DNA from: Desulfuromonas acetexigens
GTDB lineage: Bacteria > Desulfobacterota > Desulfuromonadia > Desulfuromonadales > Trichloromonadaceae
Direction: 5' to 3'
Assembly: GCF_900111775.1 (NCBI RefSeq)
Contig: NZ_FOJJ01000034.1
Coordinates: forward strand, 264,317 to 328,316
DNA: 64,000 nt
Shown here: positions 43,419 to 52,453 of the stretch, one piece after another
Layout: the number at the start of each line of letters is the position of its first letter
How positions within the stretch are numbered: the first letter of the stretch is position 1
Notes under the pieces: generated by a model
Told to the model about the DNA's origin: nothing
Database searches by the model: none
The model's input: only the letters and a program-made list of their open reading frames with translations
Program-made: the position numbers and the translations under genes

Positions 43419-44636
43419 TTATTCCTCGTTCGCCTCCACCCCCTCGGGGTAGAGGCGGGGAAAATAGTATCCCGCCACCCGCGCGGGGAAGGCGAGGCGC
43501 ACGGGGCCTTTTTCCGTTTCCGCTCTGAGCAGGTTTTGTTCCAGCAGCTCCTTGAGGATACGTCGGGCCGAACGCTCCGGCCGGCCGGTAACGCGGGCGG
43601 CTTCTCCACGAGGAATCTTGCCGCGCAATAAGGCCTCGCGCAGCAGGAAGCCTGCTTCCGGCTGGAGTTTGCCGATCCCGGCCTGGCGGTCCACATAACC
43701 GACGATGCGCCGTTGCAGGCCGTCGAGTTCAAGCAGGTTGGACATGAACCGAATCTGGTCAAGGGAGATTTGCAGAAAGAAGGTGCAAAAATCGAGAAGC
43801 CCCCGGTTCGATAAATTGCCGCGACCGTCCAGGTCATCCTGTCGGTGTGTGTCGGCTCCGGCCAGCGCCGCCAGGTAGGCGGCGTGATTGCGGGCCAACC
43901 CTCGGGAAACGATCCACAGCCCGTGGCCGTCGATACGCGCTTTAACCAGATAGGCATGAGTGATCAGGCGCGTGACGCGCCCGTTGCCGTCCAGAAAAGG
44001 ATGAATCCAGGCGAGCCGATGATGCGAGGCCGCCGCCGTTACCACCCGGTCCACGGTGTTTAGCGCCGGATTTGCGTAAACGGCCTGGAAGCGCGCCAGA
44101 AATTCCGGCAAGGAACGAAAAGCCGGAGCGACGTGTCGGCCAACCGATACCTCGACCTGACGAAACTCTCCCGGCGCGACGACTTTATCCTCGCCCGCCG
44201 GGGTTCGCACCTGACGAAATTCTTCGGGTAGACGAGCGTAAAACTCCCGGTGAACCCAACGCAAAAAATCCATTGCGCAAATGTCCAAATCCGGTTGTTC
44301 CGCCAGCCGTTTTTCGATGAGGCGCTGCACTTCCACATGGGCCGCGCTTTCCATCTGCAAGGCTCGCTTGGCGCTGTCATGCGAGAAGTCCTTGGCCAGG
44401 GCGCGTTCAATGTCGATGGGGTGCGTGTTATGGCCTTCAATGAGGTTGGAGTAGTAGCTGTTCATCGAGCGAACCAATTCCGCCACGGCCCGGCGAGAAA
44501 CCGGGTGCAGGGATGCGCTCAAGGCGGCCGACTGGCGAATGACCTCGATTGCCAGTTCGGTCAGGCCGGCATCCTGAGCCGCCGGAAACATGGGTTCCAT
44601 TTGGGTTGCCCGGTTGTATAGGGTTGCTTCCGCCAT
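43419..44636 (-). CDS. Fic-domain AMP-transferase, class II
   Basis: 405 residues from an ATG preceded by GGGAGG. An N-terminal inhibitory helix carries SNLIEGHNT (SxxxEG, about residue 64), whose Glu blocks ATP binding in class II Fic proteins. The active site IHPFLDGNGRVTRLITHAYL (about residues 210-230) has the full HxFxDGNGRxxR motif. A winged-helix region at the C-terminus (GEAARVTGRPERSARRILKE) is usual in standalone Fic regulators. It AMPylates unknown targets. It sits with MntA/HepT and a RelE remnant, suggesting an accessory toxin-antitoxin cluster. Confidence 0.92.
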   Translation of the reverse strand: MAEATLYNRATQMEPMFPAAQDAGLTELAIEVIRQSAALSASLHPVSRRAVAELVRSMNSYYSNLIEGHNTHPIDIERALAKDFSHDSAKRALQMESAAHVEVQRLIEKRLAEQPDLDICAMDFLRWVHREFYARLPEEFRQVRTPAGEDKVVAPGEFRQVEVSVGRHVAPAFRSLPEFLARFQAVYANPALNTVDRVVTAAASHHRLAWIHPFLDGNGRVTRLITHAYLVKARIDGHGLWIVSRGLARNHAAYLAALAGADTHRQDDLDGRGNLSNRGLLDFCTFFLQISLDQIRFMSNLLELDGLQRRIVGYVDRQAGIGKLQPEAGFLLREALLRGKIPRGEAARVTGRPERSARRILKELLEQNLLRAETEKGPVRLAFPARVAGYYFPRLYPEGVEANEE

Positions 44637-44840
44637 TGAGTCCTCCCTTCCCCTGTTGGCAACAGCATACCCGACTTTTTCTCTTCCGGCCAGCAAATGG
44701 CCGATTGTCATGCCGTTATGTCAAATAGATTAAATCGATATTTCAGGCGGATATGTTGTTTTTTTCAGAAGACATGGGGTGTTTTGGCCGATTTCTTGGC
44801 CGATGTGGCGGCGCGTCTTTGGGGGTTGGTTTCGACGGAA

Positions 44841-45023
44841 TTACTTGTTGGGTTCCGCGTCGGCGGTCGGGCAAGCCGGGCAAGCGTTCATCTTCTCGAA
44901 CAGCTCGATCTGCTCGGCCATCGACAGCTTCTTTTTGCAGCCGGTGCGCAGGCAAAGGCGGCAACGGTCGTCCGAGCACCATTGGCACATCTTGCAGTCG
45001 GGGCAGGGGTGTTTTTTGTCCAT
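44841..45023 (-). CDS. Cys-rich miniprotein, 60 aa
   Basis: MDKKHPCPDCKMCQWCSDDR opens a 60-residue protein with nine Cys: seven within the first 30 residues as CxxC/CxxCxxC spacings, then CPAC near the end. Zinc or iron-sulfur binding is likely. AAAGGAG stands 6 nt before the ATG, and the gene begins 12 nt after the flippase-like gene stop, making it the last member of a four-gene operon. Function unknown; the regular spacing argues for a metal-binding knuckle. Confidence 0.75.
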   Translation of the reverse strand: MDKKHPCPDCKMCQWCSDDRCRLCLRTGCKKKLSMAEQIELFEKMNACPACPTADAEPNK

Positions 45024-45035
45024 GGCGCGCTCCTT

Positions 45036-46373
45036 TTAGTCCATTGTACGCCGCAGGCGGGTTTCAGGCAACGGCGCGGGCAACACGGCGCGGGCGGCGC
45101 GGCGCAGGCGCCGGCGGCGGTGGTGCAGGTACCAGGCTTCGCAGACTTCAGCGGCCATGAGCAGAAAGACGGCGACGGCGACGCCGGGAACGGGGATGGG
45201 CAGGAGTAGAAACGCCCCCCAACAGAGGCCGAGGAAGAGCACTTTGTAGATGACGGAGCGGCCGAGTTCGGTGGTGCGGTCTTCGTTGGTGAACCAGCCG
45301 CGAAGCAGGCTGACGGCGCCGTAGAGGTAGCAGTAGAGGGCGCAGGCCGCCAACGGCAGGGCGATATAGGCGCGGGTCGCGGCGTCGAGGCCCATGAGGG
45401 CGCCGAGGACCGGGCCGCTTAACGGGAAGGCGATAAGGATGGTGACGATGGCGAGGGCGCTGCCGACCCAGCGGAAAAAGCGCACCAGCACCCGGTAGTC
45501 GGCATCGTTCTTGACCATCGTCTGATAGGCCTGGAGCAGGTTGCGCATCGGTCCGGCGAGGAGAAAGATGAAACCACGGATGACGCCGAAGGAGGCCAAC
45601 GCCAGGGCACCGTCGGGGAGGCGGCTGATGATGGCGTTGATCAAGAGCGGCACGCTCTGTTGCAGGCAGGAGGCGTAGGCCAGCGGGAAGGCGAAACGCA
45701 GCACTTCCAGCGCGCCCCGTTCGTCGGCGCCGCCTTCGTGGTGGATGCGGCAACGCCAGGCAAAGGCGCCCATCAGGGCGGTTTCGATGACGATGCAGGC
45801 GAGCAGGGCGAAAGCGCCCAGTTCGGCGCCGGAAAACCAGCGGCGGCCGAGAATAAGAAAGCCGAGCAGGGCGATGACCCGGACGATAGTTGCCAGCGAC
45901 ACCAGCGCGGTCTGACGCGCCTGCATGACCAGCCCTTGAAAGAAGCCGCGAAACCCGGTGAGAAAGGGGAGAAAGACGAGAATGCCCAAAACCGCCTTGG
46001 CGTGATAGGCGATGTCGCCGGAAACGCCGAGCAGGCGGCCAAGGACGAAATCGCCGACCGGCGTGAAGGCGACGGTGGCGAGCAGCAGCGAGACCAGACT
46101 CGCCACCAGGATGACGAAGATGACGGTGCCGCGCAGCGAGCGGCGGCCGCGCACCATGGCAATGGTGATGGTGTGGTTCTGGTAGGAGGCCGAGGCGAGC
46201 AGGCCGTGCAGGGCCATGGCCACAGCGAAGGCGGCCAGGGCGGTGACGAAATCCGTATCCCGGGCCAGGCCGGCGTTGATGATCGAGTGGGAGACACTCA
46301 TCATCTGCACATTGAGCAATAGCGGGAAGAAAAAGAGGGAAATCTCCCGCAGGGTCAGGGGCTTGGCGGTCAC
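45036..46373 (-). CDS. MATE/flippase-like membrane protein
   Basis: 445 residues with about 12 helices, opening TLREISLFFFPLLLNVQMMS. GILVFLPFLTGFRGFFQGLV and RGFIFLLAGPMRNLLQAYQT are in equivalent halves, as in the MVF superfamily of flippases and the progressive-ankylosis-like proteins. It does not carry the GAG motif of typical drug-exporting MATE proteins. Substrate unknown; lipid-linked or organic-acid export are possibilities. Overlaps gph by 4 nt upstream and is followed by the Cys-rich miniprotein. Confidence 0.75.
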   Translation of the reverse strand: MTAKPLTLREISLFFFPLLLNVQMMSVSHSIINAGLARDTDFVTALAAFAVAMALHGLLASASYQNHTITIAMVRGRRSLRGTVIFVILVASLVSLLLATVAFTPVGDFVLGRLLGVSGDIAYHAKAVLGILVFLPFLTGFRGFFQGLVMQARQTALVSLATIVRVIALLGFLILGRRWFSGAELGAFALLACIVIETALMGAFAWRCRIHHEGGADERGALEVLRFAFPLAYASCLQQSVPLLINAIISRLPDGALALASFGVIRGFIFLLAGPMRNLLQAYQTMVKNDADYRVLVRFFRWVGSALAIVTILIAFPLSGPVLGALMGLDAATRAYIALPLAACALYCYLYGAVSLLRGWFTNEDRTTELGRSVIYKVLFLGLCWGAFLLLPIPVPGVAVAVFLLMAAEVCEAWYLHHRRRRLRRAARAVLPAPLPETRLRRTMD

Positions 46374-47008
46374 GGCGAGGCTCCGGGATAGAGCCGGGCG
46401 AGGTCGGCGGGAGTCGCCGCCAGGTCGTCGTAGGGACAGTCGCCGTGATGCCCCAGCCCCCAGGCGCAGAAGCAGGTGCGCAGCCCCCCCGCCGCCCCGG
46501 CGCGCAGGTCGGTGTGGTGGTCGCCGATCATCACCGCCGTTTCGGCCTTGGCGCCGAGTCGGCGCAGCGCCTCGCGCACCGGCTCGGGATGGGGTTTTTT
46601 CTCGGCGCAGGAATCGCCGCCGATCACCACCGGAAAGTAGCGGGTCAGGCCGAGGCCGTCGAGCAGGGGCCGGGTGAAGGCGGCGGGCTTGTTGGTGACG
46701 ATGGCCAGCTTGCGACGCTCCTGCCCGTCGAGAAATTCGCGGATGCCGGGGTAGACGCGGGTTTCATCCAACAGATGTTCGCCGTAGAGGCGGAGAAAAC
46801 GCTTGAGCAGGTCATCCTCATAGGGGATTTCCGCCAGGCCCCGTTGCACCAGCAGGGTGGCGCCATCGCCGACGCAGGCGCGGACCCGGTCGAGGGGGAG
46901 CGGCGCGAGGCCGAGTTCCCCCCGCAGCCGATTGAGGGCGGCGGCGAGGTCGCGCAGCGAGTCGACCAGGGTGCCGTCGAGATCGAAAAGGAGGGTGGCG
47001 AGGGTCAT
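46370..47008 (-). CDS. gph: HAD-family phosphatase (phosphoglycolate phosphatase-like)
   Basis: 212 residues. LLFDLDGTLVDSLRDLAAAL (motif I, nucleophile Asp about residue 9), IVTNKPAAF (motif II Thr), KKPHPEPV (motif III Lys) and MIGDHHTDLRAGAAGG (motif IV Asp pair). The order and length match Gph, which clears 2-phosphoglycolate from DNA repair. Other phosphoesters cannot be excluded. Overlaps both neighbours by 4 nt. Confidence 0.88.
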   Translation of the reverse strand: MTLATLLFDLDGTLVDSLRDLAAALNRLRGELGLAPLPLDRVRACVGDGATLLVQRGLAEIPYEDDLLKRFLRLYGEHLLDETRVYPGIREFLDGQERRKLAIVTNKPAAFTRPLLDGLGLTRYFPVVIGGDSCAEKKPHPEPVREALRRLGAKAETAVMIGDHHTDLRAGAAGGLRTCFCAWGLGHHGDCPYDDLAATPADLARLYPGASP

Positions 47009-48390
47009 TGCAACAGGGCCGCGAACCAGGCGAAGAGGCCGGTTTCTTTCATCTTGAAGAAGAGAACGACGGCTACCGCCAGGGGGGAGACGTAGCGGAT
47101 GAGAAAATGCCAGGTCGGATAGACCCAGCCGGCGCCCCCGGCGATGAGCTCTTGCTTCTCCTCCGTGCCGCTCCAGAACCAGCCGACGTAGATGGAGATA
47201 AAAAGGCCACTGAAGGGGAGGAAATAGTTGGAGACGAGCATGTCGACCGAGTCGAAAAAGACGCGGTCGCCGATCACTTTCCACTCGGCCAGGGTGTTGT
47301 AGGAAAGCGCTGTGGGGATGCCGACGACGAAGGCCAGCCCGGCCAGAAACCAGGTGGCGCGGGGGCGACTCCAGCCCCGTTCGTCGATGAGGTAGGCGAC
47401 CGAGGCTTCGAGCAGGGAGATGTTGCTGGTCAGGGCGGCGAAGGCAAGGAGCAGAAAAAAGAGGATGGCGAGGACGAAGCCGCCGGGGAGCTGGGAGAAG
47501 ACCACCGGGATCGTTTTGAAGACCAGCCCCGGTCCGGCGGCCGGTTCCATGCCGACGGAGAAGACGACCGAGAAGATGGCGATGCCGGCCATCAGGGCGA
47601 TGACCGTATCGAGGACGACCACGCGCAGACTCGCTCCGAGCAGATCCTCCTGCTTGCTCAGATAGGAGCCGTAGGTGATCATCGCCGCCATCCCCAACGA
47701 GAGGGTGAAGAAAGCGTGCCCCATGGCCTCCAGAACCGCCGCCGGAGTGAGCTTGGTAAAGTCTGGGCGGAACAGGAAGGTGATCCCTTCCCAGGCGCCG
47801 GGGCTGAGCAGGCCGTTCATGAAGAGCAGGGCGAGCAACGCCAAAAGGATCGGCATGAGAATCTTGCTCCAGCGCTCGATCCCTTTCTGTACGCCGCCGA
47901 TGACAATCCCCAGGCACAGGCTCATGAAAAGGAAATGCCAAAGCAGTTGGCGCGGGCCGTCGGCGGTGAGGCCGCCGAACAACCCTTCGATATTTTCGGC
48001 CGATTGCCCGGAAAAACTCCCCAGCAGTGCCCGATAGAGATAATCGAGGGTCCAGCCGGCGACGACCGAGTAGTAGGAGCAGATGATGAAAGCGGCGGCG
48101 ACGCTGATCCAGCCCGGCGCCTGCCAGAAAGAGCGCTTCCCCTCCAAGTGAATGAAGGCGCCGACGGCGTCCTTGCGGGTATGACGGCCGATCATCAGTT
48201 CGGCCATCATGATCGGCAAGCCGACCACGGCGATGCAGACCAGGTAGACGAGAACAAAGGCGCCGCCGCCGTTCTGGCCGGTGATGTAGGGGAATTTCCA
48301 GATGTTGCCGAGGCCGACAGCGCTGCCGGCGGCGGCGAGAATAAAACCGAGACGGGAGGCCCAAAGGGCGCGGGGGGGAGCGTAACTCAT
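47005..48390 (-). CDS. Neurotransmitter:sodium symporter (SNF) family transporter
   Basis: 461 residues and about 12 helices of the LeuT fold. RLGFILAAAGSAVGLGNIWK and FPYITGQNGGGAFVLVYLVC form TM1 with the broken helix that binds sodium and substrate. ISLLEASVAYLIDERGW near TM8-9 is also family-typical. Bacterial members import amino acids or related amines with sodium. First gene of the overlapping operon NSS-gph-flippase-Cys-rich; its promoter region contains 7-bp repeats. Confidence 0.92.
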   Translation of the reverse strand: MSYAPPRALWASRLGFILAAAGSAVGLGNIWKFPYITGQNGGGAFVLVYLVCIAVVGLPIMMAELMIGRHTRKDAVGAFIHLEGKRSFWQAPGWISVAAAFIICSYYSVVAGWTLDYLYRALLGSFSGQSAENIEGLFGGLTADGPRQLLWHFLFMSLCLGIVIGGVQKGIERWSKILMPILLALLALLFMNGLLSPGAWEGITFLFRPDFTKLTPAAVLEAMGHAFFTLSLGMAAMITYGSYLSKQEDLLGASLRVVVLDTVIALMAGIAIFSVVFSVGMEPAAGPGLVFKTIPVVFSQLPGGFVLAILFFLLLAFAALTSNISLLEASVAYLIDERGWSRPRATWFLAGLAFVVGIPTALSYNTLAEWKVIGDRVFFDSVDMLVSNYFLPFSGLFISIYVGWFWSGTEEKQELIAGGAGWVYPTWHFLIRYVSPLAVAVVLFFKMKETGLFAWFAALLQ

Positions 48391-48403
48391 GGTATCTAAA
48401 TCC

Positions 48404-48493
48404 GTGAGGGGTGAGGGGGTGGGGGTGAGGAGAAAAAATCAATAGAGCCGTTTTGTGGGAGGTTTTTTTTACTCCTCACTCCTCACTCCTCAC
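48404..48493. repeat. Inverted pair of 7-bp arrays upstream of the NSS operon
   Basis: Four degenerate heptads GTGAGGG, GTGAGGG, GGTGGGG, GTGAGGA (48404-48431) and, 40 nt on, three perfect CTCCTCA heptads (48472-48492) in the opposite sense. The two halves are complementary. The array lies between the yggS stop side and the NSS start, inside the NSS promoter region. Confidence 0.8.
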
Positions 48494-48514
48494 AAATTCA
48501 GGTATCAATCGACC

Positions 48515-49201
48515 TTACCCGCGTCCACCGAAGATGGCGGTGCCGACCCGCACCAGGGTGGCGCCTTCCTCGATGGCGACCTCGAAATCGTTGCTCATGC
48601 CCATGGAAAGCTCGGCCATGCTTACGCCGGGAATGTTCAACGCCTCGATCCGCCGAGCCACTTCCCGCAGGCGGCGGAAGTAGGGGCGCACCTCCTCCGG
48701 ATCGTCCAGCCAGGGGGGCAGCGCCATCAGGCCACGCAGACGCAGAAAGGGCAGCTCTGCCACCCGGCGGACCAGTTCGATCGCTTCCTCTGCGCCGGTT
48801 CCGGCTTTGCTCGACTCGTCGCCGAGATTGACTTCCAGCAGGACATCCACCGGCCGGTCGAGTTTGGCCCACTGGCGGTTGATCTCCTCGGCCAGGGAGA
48901 GGCGGTCGAGGGAGTGGATCATCGTCACCTTGCCGCGCAGGTATTTGACCTTGTTGCTCTGCAGGGCACCGATGAAGTGCCACTCCACCGGGGCGCGCAC
49001 CTGCTCGGTCTTGTCGGCGAATTCCTGCACGTAGTTTTCGCCGAAGAGCCGCTGCCCGGCGGCGGCCGCTTCCTCGATCAGCGTCGCCGGTTTGGTCTTC
49101 GAAACCGCCACCAGCCGCACCTCCGCCGGATTCCGGCCGACGCGGGCGCAGGCGGCAGCGATGCGGGCCTGAATCCCTTCGATGTTTTCACGGATGGACA
49201 T
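48515..49201 (-). CDS. yggS: PLP homeostasis protein YggS
   Basis: 228 residues of the fold-III PLP-binding family without known enzymatic activity. [20 protein letters not shown] contains the PLP lysine near residue 36. [24 protein letters not shown] and [20 protein letters not shown] are invariant in the family. It balances pyridoxal phosphate and amino-acid pools. The start [10 protein letters not shown] is chosen by homology; the ribosome-binding site is weak (AGGAC). maf ends 16 nt upstream, so the two are co-transcribed. Confidence 0.95.
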   Translation of the reverse strand: MSIRENIEGIQARIAAACARVGRNPAEVRLVAVSKTKPATLIEEAAAAGQRLFGENYVQEFADKTEQVRAPVEWHFIGALQSNKVKYLRGKVTMIHSLDRLSLAEEINRQWAKLDRPVDVLLEVNLGDESSKAGTGAEEAIELVRRVAELPFLRLRGLMALPPWLDDPEEVRPYFRRLREVARRIEALNIPGVSMAELSMGMSNDFEVAIEEGATLVRVGTAIFGGRG

Positions 49202-49217
49202 GGGCGGGTCCTGTCGG

Positions 49218-49823
49218 TTATGTCGGATTTTCGAAGAGGCGCACGGCGCCGAGGCGTTCCAAGGTGGCGACCACCTCGCACAGGGGGAGGCCGACGACGT
49301 TGGTGTAACTGCCTTCGATCGCTTCGACCATGAAGACGCCGATCCCCTGAATGGCGTAGGCTCCGGCCTTGTCCATCGGTTCGCCGGTGGCAATGTACCC
49401 CGCGATTTCCGCCGCTGTCAACGGTTTGAACCGGACCCGGGTGGCGACGACGTCGGCGTGGGTCGTTCCCGTTTCGCGGTCATGGACGGCGTAGCCGGAG
49501 AGGACCCGGTGTTCCCGGCCGGAGAGGGAGCGCAGCATGGCCGCCGCTTCGGCTTCATCGGCCGGTTTGCCGAGAATGCCGCCGTCGCGCAGAACGATGG
49601 TGTCGCTACCGATAAACCAGCGGCCGGGGATGTCGGCGCGCCCGGCGACTTCCCCGGCCTTGTCGCGGGAGAGGCGCAGCACGTGCTCTTCCGGGCTTTC
49701 GCCGGGACGTTCATCCTCGGGGATGTCGCTGGGGACGACGCGGAAGGGAATGCCGACGCGTTCGAGCAGTTCGCGGCGGCGGGGAGAGGCCGAAGCCAGA
49801 ACGATATCGTGAGTAGATTTCAT
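49218..49823 (-). CDS. maf: Maf-family nucleotide pyrophosphatase
   Basis: 201 residues. IVLASASPRRRELLERVGIP is the phosphate-binding start of Maf. FIGSDTIVLRDGGILGKPAD has the catalytic Asp, and GAYAIQGIGVFMVEAIEGSY and NVVGLPLCEVV complete the signature. These enzymes remove abnormal or surplus nucleoside triphosphates (dTTP/UTP or m7GTP) and can delay septation. GAYAIQG with this spacing suggests the YhdE type. Located just upstream of yggS. Confidence 0.94.
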   Translation of the reverse strand: MKSTHDIVLASASPRRRELLERVGIPFRVVPSDIPEDERPGESPEEHVLRLSRDKAGEVAGRADIPGRWFIGSDTIVLRDGGILGKPADEAEAAAMLRSLSGREHRVLSGYAVHDRETGTTHADVVATRVRFKPLTAAEIAGYIATGEPMDKAGAYAIQGIGVFMVEAIEGSYTNVVGLPLCEVVATLERLGAVRLFENPT

Positions 49824-49875
49824 GGCCGGGAGGATAGCGGAAAGGGCGGAAAAATGCCAGCGCGCCGAGGGGGGC

Positions 49876-51945
49876 TCAGCCGGTCTTTTTGATCAGGGAG
49901 GGGGGGACGACTTCAAAGCTGGCCAGCCGGTTGCGCCCCTTGCTCTTGGCCTGATAGAGGGCGATATCGGCGGCGTTGACCAGGGTTTCGAATTTCTCAC
50001 CGTCGTCGGGGTAGCAGGCGACGCCGATGCTGGTAGTGAGACGCCCCGTAGGCAGGGCCGTTTCGCCGGGGAAGATTTCCGTCTCGATCGCCCGGCGGAT
50101 GCGTTCGGCGACGAAGAGGGCCTCTTCTTTGCCGGTGTTGGGCAGTAGCAGACAGAATTCCTCGCCGCCGTAACGGGTGACGATGTCCATTTCGCGAGCC
50201 GATTTCTTGAGCAATAAGGCGACTTTTTTCAGGGCGTGGTCACCAGCAATATGTCCGCACTGGTCGTTGTAGGCCTTGAAGTGGTCGAGGTCGAGCATCA
50301 TGATGGTGAAATGGTGCTTGAGCCGGGAGCAGCGGCTGAGCTCTTCCTGGAAGCGGGCTTCGAGCATGCGCCGGTTGTAGAGGCCGGTCAGGGGATCGCG
50401 GGCCGCCAATTCCTCCAGCTTGCGGGCGTTTTCATAGACGGCGACCCGCTCGATGAGCAGGGCGGCCTGGTCGATGAGCTGATGCAGGGTGGCGAGATCG
50501 TCGTCGCCGAAGGTGGTGCCGGTCTCTTTGTCCGCCAGATTGAGGACACCAACGATACGGTCGTGAGCCTTGAGGGGAACACAGATGAAGGACTTGGTCT
50601 GGAAGCGGGGGCGGTTGGCGATCCCCACCCGACTGTCCTTTTCGATGTCGGTCACCAGCAGGTGCAGCCCACTTTTGGCGACGCGGCCGGCGATCCCTTC
50701 CCCCAGGCGCAGGGGGATGCTCGCCGCCACTTCCAGGTTGATGCCCCGCGCCGCGACGATGCGCAGCCACTCCCCGGTTTCGTCGAGGAGCATGAGCGAG
50801 CCTCGCGCCGCCTGCAGCAGTTCGCAGCTCATGGCAACAATCCGTTGATAGAGCACTTCCCGGGTCTCGACCAGGGAAAGCTCGCCGAGCATGGTGAGCA
50901 GGCGCCGGGAAGAAGTCTGCCGCTCCTGGTACAGCGCAGCGAGGCGCAACCGGTGCAGCTTGGTCGCCGCCCGGCCGGCGAGCAGTTCGAGCAGCAGCAG
51001 ATCCCGACCCGGCAGGTCGGCGTCGAAGATCACCGCCAGACCCAGGTCCAGCCCTTCGCTACGCAGGGGGGCGCAGATCGCCCGGTCGCTGTCGATCTCG
51101 GGAAAGAATTCGCCGACCTCCTGGCGCAACAACAGGGGCTTGCCGTCGGGATGGGCGCCGAGCAGCTCGCGCAATCTCCCGCAGGCGCAGTTCGTCGCCT
51201 GGGAGGTTGTTCCCAGATTCACCTTGAGATTGAAGTCCTCGCCCTCGGCGCTGAGAATGACGACCCGGGAAAGGTCGAAAAGGAGGATGAGGGTCTCGCC
51301 GAGCAGCTCGAGCACGGCGTCGCCGCTTTCGGCGCGATCCAGTTCGGCGGCGGCGCCGGCGACGGTGGCGAGGCGTTGGGTCAGTCCGCGCAGGGGTTGC
51401 GCCAATGTCTGTTCATCCGCAAGAATCGTCAGCAGGGTCAGGGTTTTGCCGAGGATTTCCTCCAGTTGTGCCCGTTTGATCTGCGGGCGCCGCAGCAGTT
51501 TTTCGAGTAGCGTGCCGCCATCATTGCTGGGGGCGTTGGAGAGTTTTTCCAGCAGGGCGAGTTCCGGCGCCTCGTCCCGGACGCCGCCGGCAAAGAGGCA
51601 GCAGTGTTGATTCCGGTCGTTGCGAAAGGGGATGACAAAATAGAGGAGTCCGGCTGCGCAGGAAAAGAGGAGGGGGCGGTTGTCCCGGGTCGCCTCGCGA
51701 AAGGCGCCTTCAAAGATCGCTCGGCAGTCGGCGTCGCAGAGTTCGTTATTTCCGAGGCTGCCGCAGAAGAAATGCTCCTGGCCGTGGAGGGGAAAGAGGA
51801 TCTCCTGTTCGCAACTGATGGCCAGTTGCAGGGGAGCGAGGGCCGCCACCCGGCGCAGGGTATCGAGCAGGTCCGGAAGATGAACCCGGATATGCAGGGG
51901 GGTGGGCAGGTGGCTGCCCGTTATGCCGTGAAGGTCTGTTCGCAC
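49876..51945 (-). CDS. PocR-GAF-GAF-GGDEF diguanylate cyclase
   Basis: About 689 residues. The N-terminal ~140 residues resemble the PocR sensory domain (LPDLLDTLRRVAALAP; CRAIFEGAFREATRDNRPLL; LLYFVIPFRND) and contain several Cys that could bind metal. Two GAF-type domains follow (about 200-340 and 360-510), then GGDEF: DPLTGLYNRRMLEARFQEEL, active site YGGEEF, with the inhibitory I-site RxxD (REMD) five residues before. Active c-di-GMP synthesis is expected. The start is uncertain: GTG 51945 with AAGAGG upstream is chosen over TTG 51978. Confidence 0.88.
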   Translation of the reverse strand: MRTDLHGITGSHLPTPLHIRVHLPDLLDTLRRVAALAPLQLAISCEQEILFPLHGQEHFFCGSLGNNELCDADCRAIFEGAFREATRDNRPLLFSCAAGLLYFVIPFRNDRNQHCCLFAGGVRDEAPELALLEKLSNAPSNDGGTLLEKLLRRPQIKRAQLEEILGKTLTLLTILADEQTLAQPLRGLTQRLATVAGAAAELDRAESGDAVLELLGETLILLFDLSRVVILSAEGEDFNLKVNLGTTSQATNCACGRLRELLGAHPDGKPLLLRQEVGEFFPEIDSDRAICAPLRSEGLDLGLAVIFDADLPGRDLLLLELLAGRAATKLHRLRLAALYQERQTSSRRLLTMLGELSLVETREVLYQRIVAMSCELLQAARGSLMLLDETGEWLRIVAARGINLEVAASIPLRLGEGIAGRVAKSGLHLLVTDIEKDSRVGIANRPRFQTKSFICVPLKAHDRIVGVLNLADKETGTTFGDDDLATLHQLIDQAALLIERVAVYENARKLEELAARDPLTGLYNRRMLEARFQEELSRCSRLKHHFTIMMLDLDHFKAYNDQCGHIAGDHALKKVALLLKKSAREMDIVTRYGGEEFCLLLPNTGKEEALFVAERIRRAIETEIFPGETALPTGRLTTSIGVACYPDDGEKFETLVNAADIALYQAKSKGRNRLASFEVVPPSLIKKTG

Positions 51946-51978
51946 CGGGTCTGTGCCTCTTGATCGATTTGAACGCAA

Positions 51979-52453
51979 AGTGCTGGGCCACCGATGTTAC
52001 CCGGCACAAATCGTTGCGGCGGAAAGGAAAAGGCCGGAAGGATCCGATCTGGCGGGGGGATTCTCCCAGGGTGGCAGACCGGGGCAATCCGTTATTTAAT
52101 TAGATGATTAAAATTGGCCCTGATAGTAACAGCAAAAAAAATCGAAAGCAACGATTTGCTCGTCCCTTGCGGGGAAATAATCCTGATTTTTGCACAGATT
52201 TGCTACGCGCGCAAACTTCTAAATATATGGATTCTCGTAGGAATCAAGCGTTTCGGACCGGATTCAAGATTGAAAGCAAAAATAGTGCCATTTTTATTTG
52301 TTCAGTCTTTGCAGGAGGTTGCAGCGGAGTTTTGGTGGGAATGGTGCTGTGGGCGTAAGCTCTTCCGACAGGGAAAATTCCCCGCCCTGGAGAATGAGAG
52401 CAACTGTTTGTCTTTGTTGAGGAAGTCGGACGTCGGAATTTTTAACGACGGAA
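51979..52453. other. Low-GC spacer without recognised gene
   Basis: 475 bp between the GGDEF gene and trmFO. The part from about 52090 to 52380 is clearly more A/T-rich than its surroundings. Two overlapping + frames (52104-52358 and 52114 onward) have no ribosome-binding site and no recognisable domain. No tRNA or repeat seen. It may be a gene relic or foreign insertion. Confidence 0.5.

Noticed and set aside
48470..48493. Short regularly repeated units as a CRISPR array
   Set aside because: 7-bp units without spacers cannot be CRISPR; the same holds for the arrays at 2524, 12312 and 63866. No cas gene is present.
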